Shown here: positions 1-13,619 of the stretch, piece after piece | How positions within the stretch are numbered: the first letter of the stretch is position 1 | How the letters are laid out: the number at the start of each line of letters is the position of its first letter | NCBI GenBank assembly: GCA_001599915.1 | Contig: BCIG01000038.1 | Coordinates: 1 to 64,000, forward strand | Direction of reading: 5' to 3' | Length of the DNA stretch: 64,000 bases | Origin: Symbiotaphrina buchneri | Taxonomy: Eukaryota > Ascomycota > Symbiotaphrinales > Symbiotaphrinaceae | Program-made: the position numbers and the translations under genes | The notes under the pieces: model-generated | Database searches by the model: none | Told to the model about the DNA's origin: nothing | The model's input: only the letters and a program-made list of their open reading frames with translations

Positions 1-430
1 CCCCGCCTCCACCAGTTGTTGAGGATGTGGACACTGTATGAATGACGATGGGGATCAGAGTTCGGGATCGCTCCACTGACTAACTCCCATCAAATCGAGT
101 GCTGTCGTCTCTGTCACGTGATTGGCGCATGGGCCAGAGGCCTCAACAAAAGTAATGGCGTGACTATCCTACTCAAGTTGCCCAGTATATGCGTGACGTT
201 CGTTATGCATGAGATTTTTGCGCCTTATTATGAACACTATTAACACTTCGATGTTGCAAAACGAGACAAGAATAAGTCATAGCGACAAGCTCACCGTAAT
301 TCATCGCGGGCCTAAAGAAAAGACGAGAAAAGCGATGCAATGAACTTCCAATCCCAGTCGGATGACCAGGAATCTGCACCAGACCATTGCGCTGCTTTTT
401 ACGCACTTTTACCGCTGCCTCCTTCACCCC
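1..430. other. 3' flank, no gene recognised
   Basis: I see no supportable gene here. The open frames on both strands are short and do not resemble known proteins. The stretch is probably the 3' untranslated region and terminator of the DUF3429 gene, which ends at 431 on the minus strand, plus intergenic DNA. Confidence 0.5.
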
Positions 431-1672
431 TTATCTGGTGGGAGTTCCAGATCCAGGTGTCTGCTCCTTCCTCATCTCTTCCTGCTTCTCCTGTGACCCT
501 TCGTCGCCTCCGGCAGCAGCCTCTTCCCTTTCCTTCCTGACGTCGCTGGCTTTCGCTTTGGCCTCGTCCTCTTCCAAATTCTTCCATTGAGCGTCCCTGA
601 GCTCTCTCATCTTCTGAGCAGGTCCAGGAACGGTACCCATCTGGTCCGCAATCTGCCCTCTGCCCACAAGGCTGACAGCAATACTTGCGCCAACGACGAA
701 GGTCAGTACGAATCGGTAGATAGAGTACCATGGAGGGGACCAGCCACGCGTCGTAGTGCGCGCGTCCACGAAGTATAGGAAGTTGAAAGCCAAGAATTGA
801 GCGATGAGCGCATAGTCGACGGGGAGAAAAATTGTCGGCCATGCGACGGCAGGTGCGACAACACCGATGGCATAGCGTCTGTAGCTGTGATGTCCACCAT
901 ACCCGGCGAATTCCAGACCCCAATGGATAGCCCCAAGGAACGAGAGAATCTAATACAAGTCAGCAATCACAACTGGGAGACGTTCGTTTTAGAACATACA
1001 ACAGCGCCGTAACCGATCTGGATGGGCTCTAGCACATGCAGCAGAGCTTCAGCCGTCTTCCCATCGACAATGGCACCGAAGCCGCCATGATAGGCATGGT
1101 TGATATCATAGGCCAGATATGATGTTGTAAGTGACGTGGCTAGGTATGGGATAACACCAGCGAGTCCAATGTAGTATGCCTCTCGCGGCACGTCCTTAAG
1201 CTCAAATGTCTCCTTGACAGTTTTCTGCAAGATATTAGTTCTCTCGTCGTCTCTAAATCAATGAAATGACTCCTAGTCATACCAGATCTTGCTTCACTCC
1301 TGCCATCATGTCAACGTCTTGACCGGGAGGATCGCTAGCTTTGTGACCTGCTCCTAGAGCACCGCGCACTGTGGACATCGTGGATACATCTTCCGGTTTC
1401 GGTTCAAGCTTTTGCTTTTGCAAATTCTGCTCCTCCTTCACATCTGTCTTGTCATAGGGCGGTCCGGCAGGGTTGGTGGCATATCTGTTCAGGGCCACAT
1501 GAACAGGTTTGTATGGAGTCAATGTCGCACGATGAGGCCATCGGCTCAACGATCGTGTCGAGGGAGCCAGTTGGGAATGAGAGAGAGCGACATTGTGTGT
1601 AACACGTGCTGCTGGTGATGCCGTAGGCCTGAGTGAACGAACGACGGCACGTGTAGCTCCTGTCCGTAGCAT
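431..1672 (-). CDS. DUF3429 family mitochondrial membrane protein
   Basis: Three exons read on the minus strand: 1672-1283, 1224-1000 and 949-431. Both introns are phase 0 and the joined frame gives 377 aa. The first ATG is at 1672; the frame is open a little further upstream but only from GTG. The N-terminus (MLRTGATRAVVRSLRP) is rich in Arg, Ser and Thr and lacks acidic residues, as expected of a mitochondrial presequence. The middle (from KDVPREAYYIGLAGVIPYLA) and the last exon (FLGAIHWGLEFAGY, then further hydrophobic segments) match the DUF3429 family, which has several membrane spans. The tail is a charged, Glu/Lys-rich region of about 60 residues. Known of the family: conserved in fungi and related to TMEM69; the function is not established. 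Inference: an inner mitochondrial membrane protein. It is divergent from VPS13 across about 0.9 kb. Confidence 0.85.
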
Positions 1673-2567
1673 TTCGGAATTTTGAAAGCGCACTGCTTGC
1701 GGAGAAGGAGATGCGGGGTTAGTCGAGCTCACGAGAATTTGAAATGGCGGAAAAGTTCAGGCAATTGAGTGAAATAGCTCTGCGCTCAAGTTGGAACAGC
1801 TTCCGGTACCTTGCATCGAGGTAAAAAGAAAGGATCTGGGTGGTGGGACAGAGGTGCCGGGAGTACGGCTTGTTTACGTAGTTGCAGCTACGGCTCGTTG
1901 AAGGTGGAGCTGTCAGCTCCGCTCTAAGTACAACCGACGTCATTCCCACTAAACTTTTCAAACGGGCATAGGCGAATAGCAAAACAGTGGACACTGGCTG
2001 GGTGACCTTGGGATGAGGCCACCCAACAGGCACGAGGGCTGCTACGACGATGTCGAATGACTGATAGCTCAGAGGTGCCCTAGGCGTCCAGCCAGCAGTA
2101 CTGGAGTTTGTGACATTTCTCGTCCAAGCAAGACGGATAGCGAGCGGTAGGCTCGCCAGCGAGCAGCGGAGAGCTTGAGCTGGTTTGGTGTCTAATCTCA
2201 AGCGAAGCACCCTGTAGGACGCTGTACCAGTAGCCCTCCCACATCATAAACCCAGATTCGCGTCCCGAATGCCTGCAGTCTGCATGTTCAATCTTCACCA
2301 CCGCCCACCGCTCGTGACTTTTTGCATTCACTCCTTTGATACCCAGCAAGAGTCTGGAGCTGTATGAGTGGGTTTGGAAGCTTATTTCTCAAGTAAGGTT
2401 GCCTTCTCTCCAGGGCGTCATCGATGTCTGTGCCGCTCGTAGGCCGAACCGCCTTGGATGCAGTCGCAACGAGATAAGGCAACGAAGAGACGATATCCAT
2501 CGACGCCAATAGATTGGTTACCAGTTAGGCTATCCCTGACCGGGGTCACGGTCAATCACCGGCCACA
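1673..2567. promoter_or_regulatory. divergent intergenic region DUF3429 / VPS13
   Basis: This 895-bp stretch must hold both promoters and 5' untranslated regions for the outward-reading DUF3429 and VPS13 genes. The open frames in it (for example 2080-2349 and 1719-2210 on the minus strand) show no recognisable protein and overlap each other in different frames. I could not pick out a convincing TATA element. Confidence 0.5.
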
Positions 2568-5500
2568 ATGCTCGAGGGACTCGTCGCGACATTGCTGAAC
2601 CGCTTTTTGGGCATGTACATTCGTAACTTCGACCCGAAGCAGTTGAATATTGGCATATGGTCGGGCGACGTGAAACTTCGTGACTTGGAACTGCGCCGAG
2701 AAGCACTAGATCAGTTGCATCTACCAATAAATGTTGTCGAAGGTCACCTCGGTCAGCTTACGCTTCAGATTCCGTGGTCGAATTTGAAGGGCAAACCTGT
2801 CAAGGTGTTCATCGAAGATGTATACCTGCTGGCAGCGCCCAAGGAAGATGCTGCATATGATGAAGAAGAGGAGGCAAAAAGGCAACATCGGTTGAAGATA
2901 GAGAAGCTTGAAAGCGCTGAGATGTTGAAGGAGCGAAGCGGAGAGGGTCTGACGCCAGAGGAACAACAGAAGAACCAAAGCTTCACCGAGAGTCTAGTGA
3001 CGAAGATCATCGACAATTTACAAGTCAGTGTCAAGAACGTGCATATACGCTACGAGGACTCCATTTCTACTCCTGGTCATCCTTTTGCGCTTGGTTTCAC
3101 ACTTGACGAATTGAGCGCTTTCAGCACAGATGCCGACTGGAATCCCACCTTCATACAAACATCCAGTGGGATTACACATAAGCTTGCCACCCTAGGTGCA
3201 TTGGCAATATACTGGGATACAGATACAAACCTGCTTGGTACCGGCAAGGGAGTCGAGGTTGGCGCGGAAGCCCAAGGGGTCGATCATGCCCAAACCTTGC
3301 AAAAGTTCCAAGAGATGATAGCAAAGAAGGACAGCCCTGTCCCGGAAAACCATCAATATGTTCTCAAGCCGGTCACTGGCCGTGCAAGGATACAGATGGA
3401 CAAGAGTGGAAAGACAGATAGGCCGAAGTTAAAGTCTACATTGTTGTTTGACGAAATTGGTTTCGTTCTCGATGATAACCAATATCGGGATGCGTTGATG
3501 ATGGTTGATCTGTTCCACTATTTCATCAGGCACCAAGAGAGCAAGAAATACCGGCCAAAAGATGTCACACCAAAACAGGACCCACGCGCTTGGCTGAAGT
3601 TTGCTGGGGACGTTGTACTGAGAAGAATCCATGAAAGAAACAGGAGATGGACATGGGCGTACTTCAAGGAGCGCCGAGACCAGCGAATCCGTTATATTGA
3701 ATTGTTCAAGAAGAAGAAGAAGGAGCAAGCCTTGACTCTAGCAGAGACCGAGGAATACAATAAATTAGAGTGGGACTTGAACTATGAAGACTTGCGTTTC
3801 TGGCGGTCATTGGCTAGGAGTCAGCTACGGAAGGAGAACGTCGGTGTCAAGCATGTACCTCAGCAGCAGAGCTGGGCTTCCTGGGTGTGGAATGCAGGGA
3901 AGAACCCGCAGGCACAACAAGACGAGGCTACAACCATGACCGAGGAGCAGCGGAAGGAACTATATGATGCCATCGAATGGGATGAAAAACACGCGGTTAC
4001 GGAAAGCATCGATCTGCCGCGCGAAATGGTCAAGTTACAAGTTGAGGCCAGTCTAAATACTGGAAGTTTCACTTTAAGACGGGACCCTCATGGCAAATGC
4101 ACCGAAGTCCTGCGTCTAGTTTTTGATGCATTCAAGGCGACCGTCCTACAACGACCGGACTCATTCCTTGCTGATCTGAGTTTAGCTGGCATGCGTCTCT
4201 ATGATGGTACAACAGAAGGCTCTTTGTTCCCACAGATTGTCCGCGTCAAAGATGCACCTGCGATAGCTCCGGATCAGAGGATTCAGGAACTAGATGACAA
4301 TGAGGAGACTCGTGATATTGATGAAAAGAAGTCCCACGACCCCGAAGATGCGTTTTTCCAGCTTCAGTTCGAACAAAACCCGCTTGACGGGAGTGCCGAT
4401 TCTGCTGTCAATCTCAAGCTCAAGAGCATGGAGGTTATCTATAATCCAAGATTTGTGGTCGAGATAGCGAAGTTCTTCAAACCTCCAGAGCGTCACATGG
4501 AATCCATTGGGGCGCTTATGGAGTCAGCTGGAGCCAGTGTGGAAGCCATGCGACAGCAGACAAGGGCTGGGCTCGAATTCGCGCTTGAGGAACACAAGAC
4601 AATCAATGCCCAGCTCGACCTCCAAGCCCCCTTAATCATAATTCCTGATAGCGTCACTCGTGAGAGCACCAATTGTCTTATTGTCGACGCCGGTCACGTA
4701 AGCATGTCCAGCGAATTGGTTGACAAAGCCACGATTAAGGAGGTGCAAGCAAAACAGAAACAGCAGTATAGCGAAGAGGACTGGAAACAATTAGAAAGCT
4801 TGATGTATGACAAGTTTCTACTGAAGCTGGAATCCACTCAAGTCCTCATCGGCACCTCGATAGACGAGACAAAGGCCCAATTACAGGTTAAGGATGACAA
4901 AAAGAATTTCCATGTCGTCGACCGCATTAATGTCGATTTTACAGTGGCGACGTCCATCCTTCCTAAGGCTTCGAATCTTACCAAATTTCGTGTGTCTGGT
5001 CATCTTCCCGTCCTGCACGCGTCAATATCCGACACGAAATACAAGAACATGATGAAGCTTCTTGATGTAGCCATTCCAAAGTTCGACGATGATGGCGTTG
5101 GCACTGTTGACCATGGAACGCCAAAAGTACAGGAAGAGAAGCCACATCAGGAAAGCCGAGATCCCCGAGATGTTGACGGCCGCCAAAGATCCAAGTCATT
5201 CCAGTTTTCTGCGCAGGAAGAATTGATTCTAGAAGATGAAGAGGACGAGTCTGTGAAGGGGCAAGAGCACTTCGAAGATGCACCTGATTTGCAGACGGAC
5301 GAAGACATCTCCTCGAAGCAGCAAAACTTTGAGCTCTCTTTTACAGTTGACAAGCTACAAGGGTCCCTTTATCGCGCAGACCCAGAAGGGAAGAAACCAG
5401 ATACACTGCTTGTCGAGCTTGTGGCGGAGCATTTTCAGTTCGGCTTCTACCTGCGACCATACGATATGACTGCTGAGGTACGACTCAGGTCCTTGAACGT

Positions 5501-8500
5501 TGAGGACTACATAGAGAGGGATCCTTTGCCAGAGTTCAAGAGAATCATCACCTCAGAGAGCTTCGACGCAGACAGCGACAAAGACTTGTTCCACGTGAAA
5601 TTCGTGAAGGTCAAGCGGGAATCACCTGAGTTCCAGACTACGTTTGAAGGAATCGAGACGAATATAGACGTTTCCATCTCTACGATCAATGTTATCGTGA
5701 CTCGAAAGACATTGCTCACGCTGCTGGACTTCGTTCTGCTTACTTTCACAAACCCAAATGCCTCAGCAGATGATCCAAAGGCGATTGAGTCACCTGAAGA
5801 GAGTCCTGAAGATGCCCATGAGAGGGAAATGCTCGGCCTTGAACCACAAAACTCTGATCCAGAGAAGATGCGTATCAAGATCGACCTTAGCTCAATCGCT
5901 CTTATCCTCAATAATGACGGTATCCGTCTTGCGACACTCAGCTTGAACAGTGCAGACTTGGGCATTTTCATCATGGGCAAATCCATGCGCATTGGGGGCA
6001 GGCTTGGCAACTTCTCCTTAATCGACGACATCAATCAGGGAGCTGCTGAAGCATCATCTCTTCGACAATTAATTTCCATCCAAGGCGAGGAATTGGCCGA
6101 TTTCCGGTACGAGACGTTTGATCCTGAGCTCCCCTCATTCCCCGGCTATGATTCTTCCATCTTCTTAAGATCGGGATCTATAAAGGTGAATTTTGTCGAA
6201 GAACCTTTCCGTAAAATCATGGAGTTTGCGGTCAAATTCGGAAGGATGCAGGCAATCTTCAATGCCGCAAGACAAGCTGCGATGAATCAAGCCAGTCAGA
6301 TACAGGAGAGGGCTAACAAGATACACTTCGACATAATTGTCAAAACTCCAATCGTTGTTTTCCCGAGGGTGACCAGAGTGGCCAATAAGCCAGAACGCGA
6401 CCTCGTCACCGCTTATCTAGGAGAGATCTATGCGCAGAACGATTTTCTGCCTCTCACAGATGCAGATGAGGCTGACGTAGCAAACAAGATATCGACTGGT
6501 ATTCGGAACATCAGACTTACTTCTGAGTTTCATTATCCTGGCGAAGAATCAGAAGTCCTTGAGATGATCGACAAAGTCGACATTGGCTTCGATATAACTT
6601 ATGTTGAGCACAAGCCTTGGCTCGAGCGACCTGACCTCGAAGTTGTGGGCTCTATATCTCAGGTCAATCTGCGGATCACCCAAACACAGCTCAAGTTCCT
6701 TCTTGAACTATCCCGAGCAGTACCCACAGCATTTGCAGGAAGCCCGGACGACGAGGTCGATCAAATCGTGGAAGAGCTTCCAAGTGACACGAAAGAGCCT
6801 GCCAAGGCAATAACTTCTGGCGATAATGAAGAAGTAGCACAGGCGCCCGAACCTACAGCTTCTCTCGGCCCGGAGCTAGGAGTCCGCGAAGACAACTGGA
6901 CCAAGCTGGACCTGATCTTCAAAGTGCCTAGCATCGGGCTGGAACTGGTACTGGCTAAGGAGAATGAGCCACTCAGGGACCTTGATGCGGCTAGTCTCTC
7001 GCAATTTTCGCTCAATGAAACGAATATCAAGCTACGAATGATGAGTGACGGATCTATCGAATCGGAACTGATGATACATGACTTCGCTATCAAAGATAGT
7101 AGGAAACGCGAGAACAATAAATTCCGGAAGATAATGACTTCTACGAACAAATCTGCCGAACAGTTCATGGCCAGCATCACCATGTCTGGTGGACAGGAAA
7201 AGAACATGATCGCCATTCTAACCATCGATAGTCCTAGGATCATCTTTGCACTTGACTACTTGTTCGCCGTCTCAGCCTTCCTCACTTCCGGTTTGGCAGT
7301 TGATGAGCCTATGGAAGTTGAAGATGACTCAAGGGAATCAGTTACTGACGATGCCGACAGCCTTGTGACGTTACAATCCGAGCAGAACAAGCAAACCAGA
7401 GCGACAGGTAAGACCACAGATCACGCGGTAACCTCGGCCGGCAATAAGGATACCCCTGACGAGGGTGGCCTGAATGTCTCAGTTCATGTCAATGTTGTCG
7501 ATGCCCAAGTCATTCTGATAGCCAACCCGACCATTGGCAATTCTGAAGCCATCGTCCTCCGAACCAAGCAGGTGTCACTAACTCAGCAACACGCTATGAC
7601 ATTGTTAGTGGACAAAGTTGGAATGTTCCTTTGCCGCATGGACCAGTTTGATAACAGTCGACTGCGTATCCTGGACGATTTCTCTATCCAAGTGTCTATG
7701 GATAGTCGCTCGCAAGGCCTGCAGTCATCTCTGACGAATATTCGCATCGAGATCGAGCCACTCGTACTACGGCTTTCACTGCGAGATATCCTTCTTGCAA
7801 TTCAAATTGTCAATAAAGCGTCGGAACTATCGGGCAAAGATGAAGGAAAGCCCAAGGAAGATACTGAACCCCGAAAAGTCAAGGAAATAAAGGGCACCAG
7901 CACCAAGTCAATGAAGAGAAGGTCTGCGAGCGGTAAGGCAATCTCTACGGTAGCTAAGCAAACGGCAAAGACAAAATCTACTGCAAAGAACGGCACAGCA
8001 GGTCCTGATGGCGAGGGGCAAGGGTCGATTGTAATCAAGCGTGAAGAACTGACAGCACAACTGGAAGGCTTCAGGCTAATCCTGATTGGTGGCGTCCATG
8101 AACTTCCGTTGCTGGACTTTAGCGTCAAGGAGTCAACAGTCGGTATACGGGATTGGTCCGGGGCTATGACCGGCGATACGTCATGGGATATGTATATCAA
8201 TATTTACAACTTCTCCAAGTCTGCGTGGGAGCCACTCATCGAGCCTTGGCAGCTCGGGTTCCACATGTCCAAGGACCAAAATCCGGACCGTTTTGCTGTC
8301 GACCTGTACTCTCGCAAGAATATGGAGCTCACTATCACCTCGGCCACCATCGCTCTGGCGTCGAAGTCGGCGCAATTCCTGCAGTCAGAAGAAGACGTAC
8401 TATCGAAGCCTCGTGGGATAGATTCTCCATATCGCATCAGAAATCACACAGGCTTTGACCTCCATGTCTGGGCGGTCACTCCTGATGATGAGGAGGGTAT

Positions 8501-11500
8501 GGCTGCTAAATTAAGCGATGGAGAGGAACAACCATGGCGCTTCGAAGATCTCAAGACTATGCGAGAGAGCCTCTCTCCCGAAGGCAACGCTGGTATTGTT
8601 GGGGTTAAGCTTGAGGGCAGCGGATTCGACAGTCTAGATCGTATTCACGTCAATCGTGAAGGCGAGCAGATCTACCCTCTTAAACCCCGGAAAGACAAGA
8701 TACTCCATCGACTCCTTGTTGAGGTCACTCTCAGCCCCGAGAATGTCAAGTATATCACTTTCCGATCACCTCTCTTGGTTGAGAATCACACGCAAATCCC
8801 GGTGGAGGTTGGCGTCTTTAGTCCAGAAGAAGGACATCTCCTGAAGATAGAGAAGGTTCCGCCTGGTGAAGGCCGACCTGCCCCAGTGGGTGCTTGCTTT
8901 ATGCATTCTCTGTTGGTGCGGCCTGACCAAGGCTTTGGCTACGGCTGGTCCACAGAAGGGCAGAATTGGAGAGAATTGCTGCGCAAGCCTACCAAAACTG
9001 TTATTTGCAGGAGTGAGAGTGGAAACAATAACCCACCATTCTACTTCCAGTTGAAGGCGAATTTTGACAAAAACAACCCATTGACCAGGTATGTTCTCCC
9101 GAGCGCGCTCTTGAAATGCTCTCTAATGTGGGACGTAGTATCTACCCTTACATGCGTCTTCGCCTGTCTGCCCCTATCGAGGTGCAAAACTTGCTGCCTT
9201 TTGATTTTAAATATCGGATTTATGACAAGAATACGAAGAAAGATTGGACGAATTTTCTACGGAAAGGAGGCCTTAGTCCTGTACACGTGGTTGAGCTGTC
9301 TCATCTGTTGCTTATGAGCGTCCATATGCAGGATACGGTCTTTCATCAGAGCGAGTTTGCCATAATCAACTCCAATAATCAGGATGATTTTCAGATCGAG
9401 GACACTCTGGTCGCAAAGGATCAGCAAGGATTGACGCTGAATCTCAAGCTTCACTACTTGTATGTTCAAACCTCCTTTCCTGTACGGCGATATAGTACTG
9501 ATTCGATGCTAGCCGACTTCCGGACAGTGGAGGCGCTTTCAGAGTGACGGTCTTCAGTCCGTACATCATCCTTAATAAGACTGGGATGGATGTAAACATT
9601 AAGAGTAAGAGTTTCCTTACTGCAGCAAGGTCTGCAGCTGGCCAAGGGATGCGGACGGAATCTGGAAATTCCCGAGGCACAAGGGCGAAGCCGTACATGT
9701 TCTCTTACCCTAGCGAAGATCGAGCAAACCGTGCTCTCATTAAGCTCGGCGACTCGAATTGGAGCAAGCCTCAAACTTTTGACGCCATCGGAAGCAGCTA
9801 CGAGGTTGTGCTTCAGGGACCGGACAACAAATCTGAAGTCCATGTCGGCGTCTCAGTGGACCAGGGCGAAGGAAAAGTGAGCAAATATCCGAGTCTCGTT
9901 TCTTGAGATGGAGAACTAACAAGTCATAGTACAAATTGACGAAAGTTGTAACCATTGCACCCAGATTTGTCTTGAAGAACAAGATACAGGAGGAGATCAA
10001 CGTCCGTGAGCCCGGTTCTTCAGATGTCATGACTATGAAGCCTGGGGAGCTATTACCGTTGCGATTCCTGAGGCAGGCTCCGGAGAAACAGCTTTGTCTA
10101 TGCTTCCCTGGAATGAACAATCAATGGTCAGTGAGAAGATGCCTTTCCAGTATGGCATATGCTAACCCTAGTGAAGGTCTTCACCGTTCAATATCTCTGA
10201 TGTGGGGAGCGTTCACGTCAAAATAGCCAAGGCTGGTCAGCGGCAACGACTCATCCGTGTGGAAATACTGTTAGAAGATGCTACCATCTTCCTACATCTT
10301 AGCATGGAGACTAAGAACTGGCCATTCTCGATGCGTAATGAGAGCGACACCGAGTTCATGTTCTACCAAGCTGTGAGACCATCTATTCCTTCTTAACTAG
10401 ACCATGACTAACAATGCCAGAACCCCAACATAAACCCCAATACAGATGAAGACGACCAGCAGGCTGGTGCTGGCTGGCGGCCTATCCGTTACAGACTTCC
10501 ACCGCGCAGTATCATGCCTTACGCATGGGACTATCCTGCGGCCAAATTGAAGGAGCTGATTATCACGGCAAATGGCAGGGAACGTCACGTCAAATTGGCA
10601 GAAATTGGCAATCTGTTGCCCATGAAGATTCCCGCTTCTCCGGGTTCCAGCCAGTCGAAGATTATCGATATCAACGTGGTTGCCGATGGGCCAACTCAGA
10701 CTCTCGTCTTGTCCAACTACAAACAGTCGAAGAGCTTGTATAAGCAAAGATCCGCAACGAGTTCTCAGACCAGTGTGGCGACTGGCTTTGAAGTGAAGGA
10801 TATTGATACTGATGTCACATTCAAGGCACAGCTGCGCCTAGCTGGTATCGGCATATCACTGATCAATAGCAGCTTGAAGGAGCTAGCATATATTACCTTC
10901 CGGGAGCTTGAGCTGAAGTACAGCGAGTCGAAACTTTACCAAACGCTGAACTCAACCGTCAAATGGATCCAGATCGACAACCAGCTATATGGAGGTATCT
11001 TTCCCATTCTGCTCTACCCGAGTGTGGTGCCAAAGACTGGCAAAGAAATGGAAGCTCATCCAACCTTCCACGCGATGATCACCCGTGTGAAGGACGACTC
11101 CTATGGTGTGCTTTATATTAAGTACGCTACGCTCCTGCTCCAGCAGTTGACTGTGGAGATTGATGAAGATTTCATCTACGCGCTACTCGACTTTTCTAAG
11201 GTCCCCGGCGCATCCTGGTCAGAAGAGCACGAGGGTAAACTATGCGATGAGGAGATTGACATCCCTGAGCCAAAACAGGAGCAACAAGGTCAAGATCTCT
11301 ACTTTGAACTCCTCAATCTTCAGCCCGCGCAACTGGACCTTTCGTTCGTCAGGACAGAGAGAGTCAACGTCGAAGACAAGACCTCGTCGAGCAATCCACT
11401 CATGTTCTTTGTCAACATCATGACAATGGCCCTTGGGAACATCAACGACGCACCCGTCAGGTTCAATGCTTTGCTTCTAGAGAATGCGAGGGTCTCGGCA

Positions 11501-12511
11501 GGTCTTCTTACCCAGAATATAATGAACCATTATTCTCAGGAAGCCCTGTATCAGGTTCACAAGATTCTCGGCTCTGCCGATTTCTTGGGTAACCCCGTGG
11601 GCCTATTCAACAACATCAGCTCTGGCGTAGCAGACATCTTTTATGAACCATATCAAGGCTTCATCATGACAGACCGACCGCAAGACCTTGGGCTGGGGAT
11701 TGCCAAGGGCGCAACAAGTTTTGTCAAGAAGTCTGTCTTCGGTGTAACGGACAGCATGTCCAAGTTTACCGGCAGTCTTTCCAAAGGCCTTGCTGCTGCT
11801 ACCCTGGACAAGCAATTCCAGGACAGCCGAAGGATGGCCCGCTCACGAAACCGACCAAAACATGCGCTCTATGGAGTCACTTCCGGAGCCAATTCATTCG
11901 CAGCTGCCATCGCGAGTGGTGTTGGCGGGCTGGCGCGAAAGCCGCTTGAGGGTGCCGAACAAGAAGGCCTGGGCGGTTTCATCAAAGGTGTCGGGAAAGG
12001 ATTCCTCGGGCTGGCAACCAAACCTGCCATAGGTGCATTGGATCTTGCTTCGACCGTCACGGAAGGCATTCGAAACACAACCACGGTCTTCGATCAAGAT
12101 GGCCTCGACCGGGTCCGGCTGACCCGTTTCATCGGTCAAGATGGCATCGTGCGTCCATATTCGCAACGTGAGGCTCTTGGCCAGTTCTGGCTGAAACAAC
12201 TGGACAACGGGAAGTACTTTGACGAAGCGTACCTTGCGCATCTGGAGCTGCCGCGAGAAGATGTGGTGGTGATGCTGACTTACAACCGCATCATGCTCAT
12301 TAAAAGCAAGGCGCTGACGAGCGAGTGGGATGTTCCGTTGAAGGATATACAGACGATTGCCAAGGAGCGGACGGGGCTCAGCGTGACGCTCAAGGGTGGG
12401 ACCAATGGTCCATTTATTCCCGTGCAGGATGAAAGCCAACGCAACTTCTTGTATCAGAAGATTGGGGTGGCTGTCAACTCATTCAATGCGAGCAGGGCGG
12501 TCGCGACATAG
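2568..12511 (+). CDS. vps13: VPS13, bridge-like lipid transfer protein
   Basis: Six exons: 2568-9088, 9139-9459, 9543-9876, 9930-10126, 10177-10372 and 10421-12511. Introns are 48-83 bp and all phases close, giving 3,219 aa, close to the usual size of fungal Vps13. The start gives MLEGLVATLLNRFLGMYI, the standard chorein N-terminus, followed by the RNFDPKQLNIGIWSGDVKLRDLEL motif family (here residues about 18-42). The long middle is repeating-beta-groove sequence; the Vps13 adaptor-binding region lies around the exon 1/2 border (PLLVENHTQIPVEVG onward). The last exon carries the DUF1162/ATG2-C-like part, a Gly-rich amphipathic segment near nt 11,690-12,080 and a C-terminal PH-like part. Known of the family: moves phospholipids in bulk between organelles at contact sites, with roles in vacuolar sorting, mitochondria and prospore membranes. 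The internal splice at 10127 uses GTCAGT; it was chosen because it restores the conserved NNQWSSPFNISDVG reading. Confidence 0.97.
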
Positions 12512-13619
12512 ATTGGAAATGAGTGAACTGGGTAGGGGGTTGCGATGGAGAGAAGTGTTCTCGAAGAAGAAATGGCTTCAAGGGAGGAGGGGTTTGGCAT
12601 CATCTCATGGCGTTGTAATTTTATGTACTCCGTTCTGCGCTTTTCATGAAGCATTTTCGGCATGTAAGAAGTAATGACAAGATGAATTCCCATTCCTGAA
12701 ACAAAGTTCATCACTCAAGCAATACTCCTATTCGCGTCCCATTGGCTTGGTGTGCTGGGACGACGGCCTGACCATGTGACCAAGGATGATGTTCCCGGCT
12801 GCTAGTGCGGGGGTTGTTATTCGCTGCCAATAATAGCACGCGAGCAGTTGATTTCAACGCTCCTCTCCTCGTCTGGCGTGGGGGGCCTGCGGAGAATCGG
12901 GCCGAGGCAAGAGGATGGGAATAAGGGCGTAACGGCCATCCCGCCCGGCGAAGAATCCCATCAATGGGTGTTAATCTCCAGCGATACCCAGAAAAACTGT
13001 GGACCTGCAGCAGAAATTTCAGTGCATGTGGCCATCATCCGAACCAAAAACTGGGGCTCGGATTATTTATTGTGGTTATCGTTCATTATCATTGGCTCGA
13101 GGCAGCGAGCAGGAAGATCAGATCCTCGATCGGCAATCGCTAAAAAAGACTTGTGGGCCCCGCGGTTATATCATCGCTTTGCCATAATCGCCTTCCAGGG
13201 CAGATGCTCATTATTGAACACTCGCCCCACGTTTATGGCCACAAAACTAGGACAGAAGTGAGCACAGTATTCGACCGTCACAGCCCCTTTGGACAGGAGG
13301 TTCTGGACCATCCTTTTTCATCATTCCGCGCCTCAATCGATTTTTGGGACCGCATCTTGGGAACGTCGGTCTGCCCGCTGCTCCAGCCTTGATCGTGTCC
13401 GCACCGAAGCTTCGCCCCACACCGGTCACGAGCGAAGAGCTTTCACGTCCAACGGCCCTTATTGTTGGAAGAGGAATACGTCATATCGCCGCTGCCCATC
13501 TCCACCTTTTTGAACCTCCACCACAATTCCATTGCACCAGGAGACATCTCCATTGCTCTTCCCCGCTTCCTTTCCACAGCTCAGGCCTCCGGTGTGCGCG
13601 CTTTCGACCGAAGATCAGA
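12512..13619. promoter_or_regulatory. intergenic region upstream of glycerol kinase
   Basis: About 1.1 kb with no recognisable gene. It should contain the VPS13 terminator and the glycerol kinase promoter. The last 150 bp before the ATG are pyrimidine-rich (CT runs near 13,490-13,600), typical of leaders of well-expressed filamentous-fungal genes. Several open frames run through it but they overlap and resemble nothing. Confidence 0.45.

Noticed and set aside
9116-9317. Continuation of the first VPS13 open frame past 9088
   Set aside because: The frame-1 reading after 9088 is unlike VPS13, while splicing 9089-9138 restores the conserved PYMRLRLSAPIEVQNLLPF region.
12848-13261. 137-codon open frame upstream of glycerol kinase
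   Set aside because: It overlaps other frames, has no recognisable domain and lies where the promoter should be.
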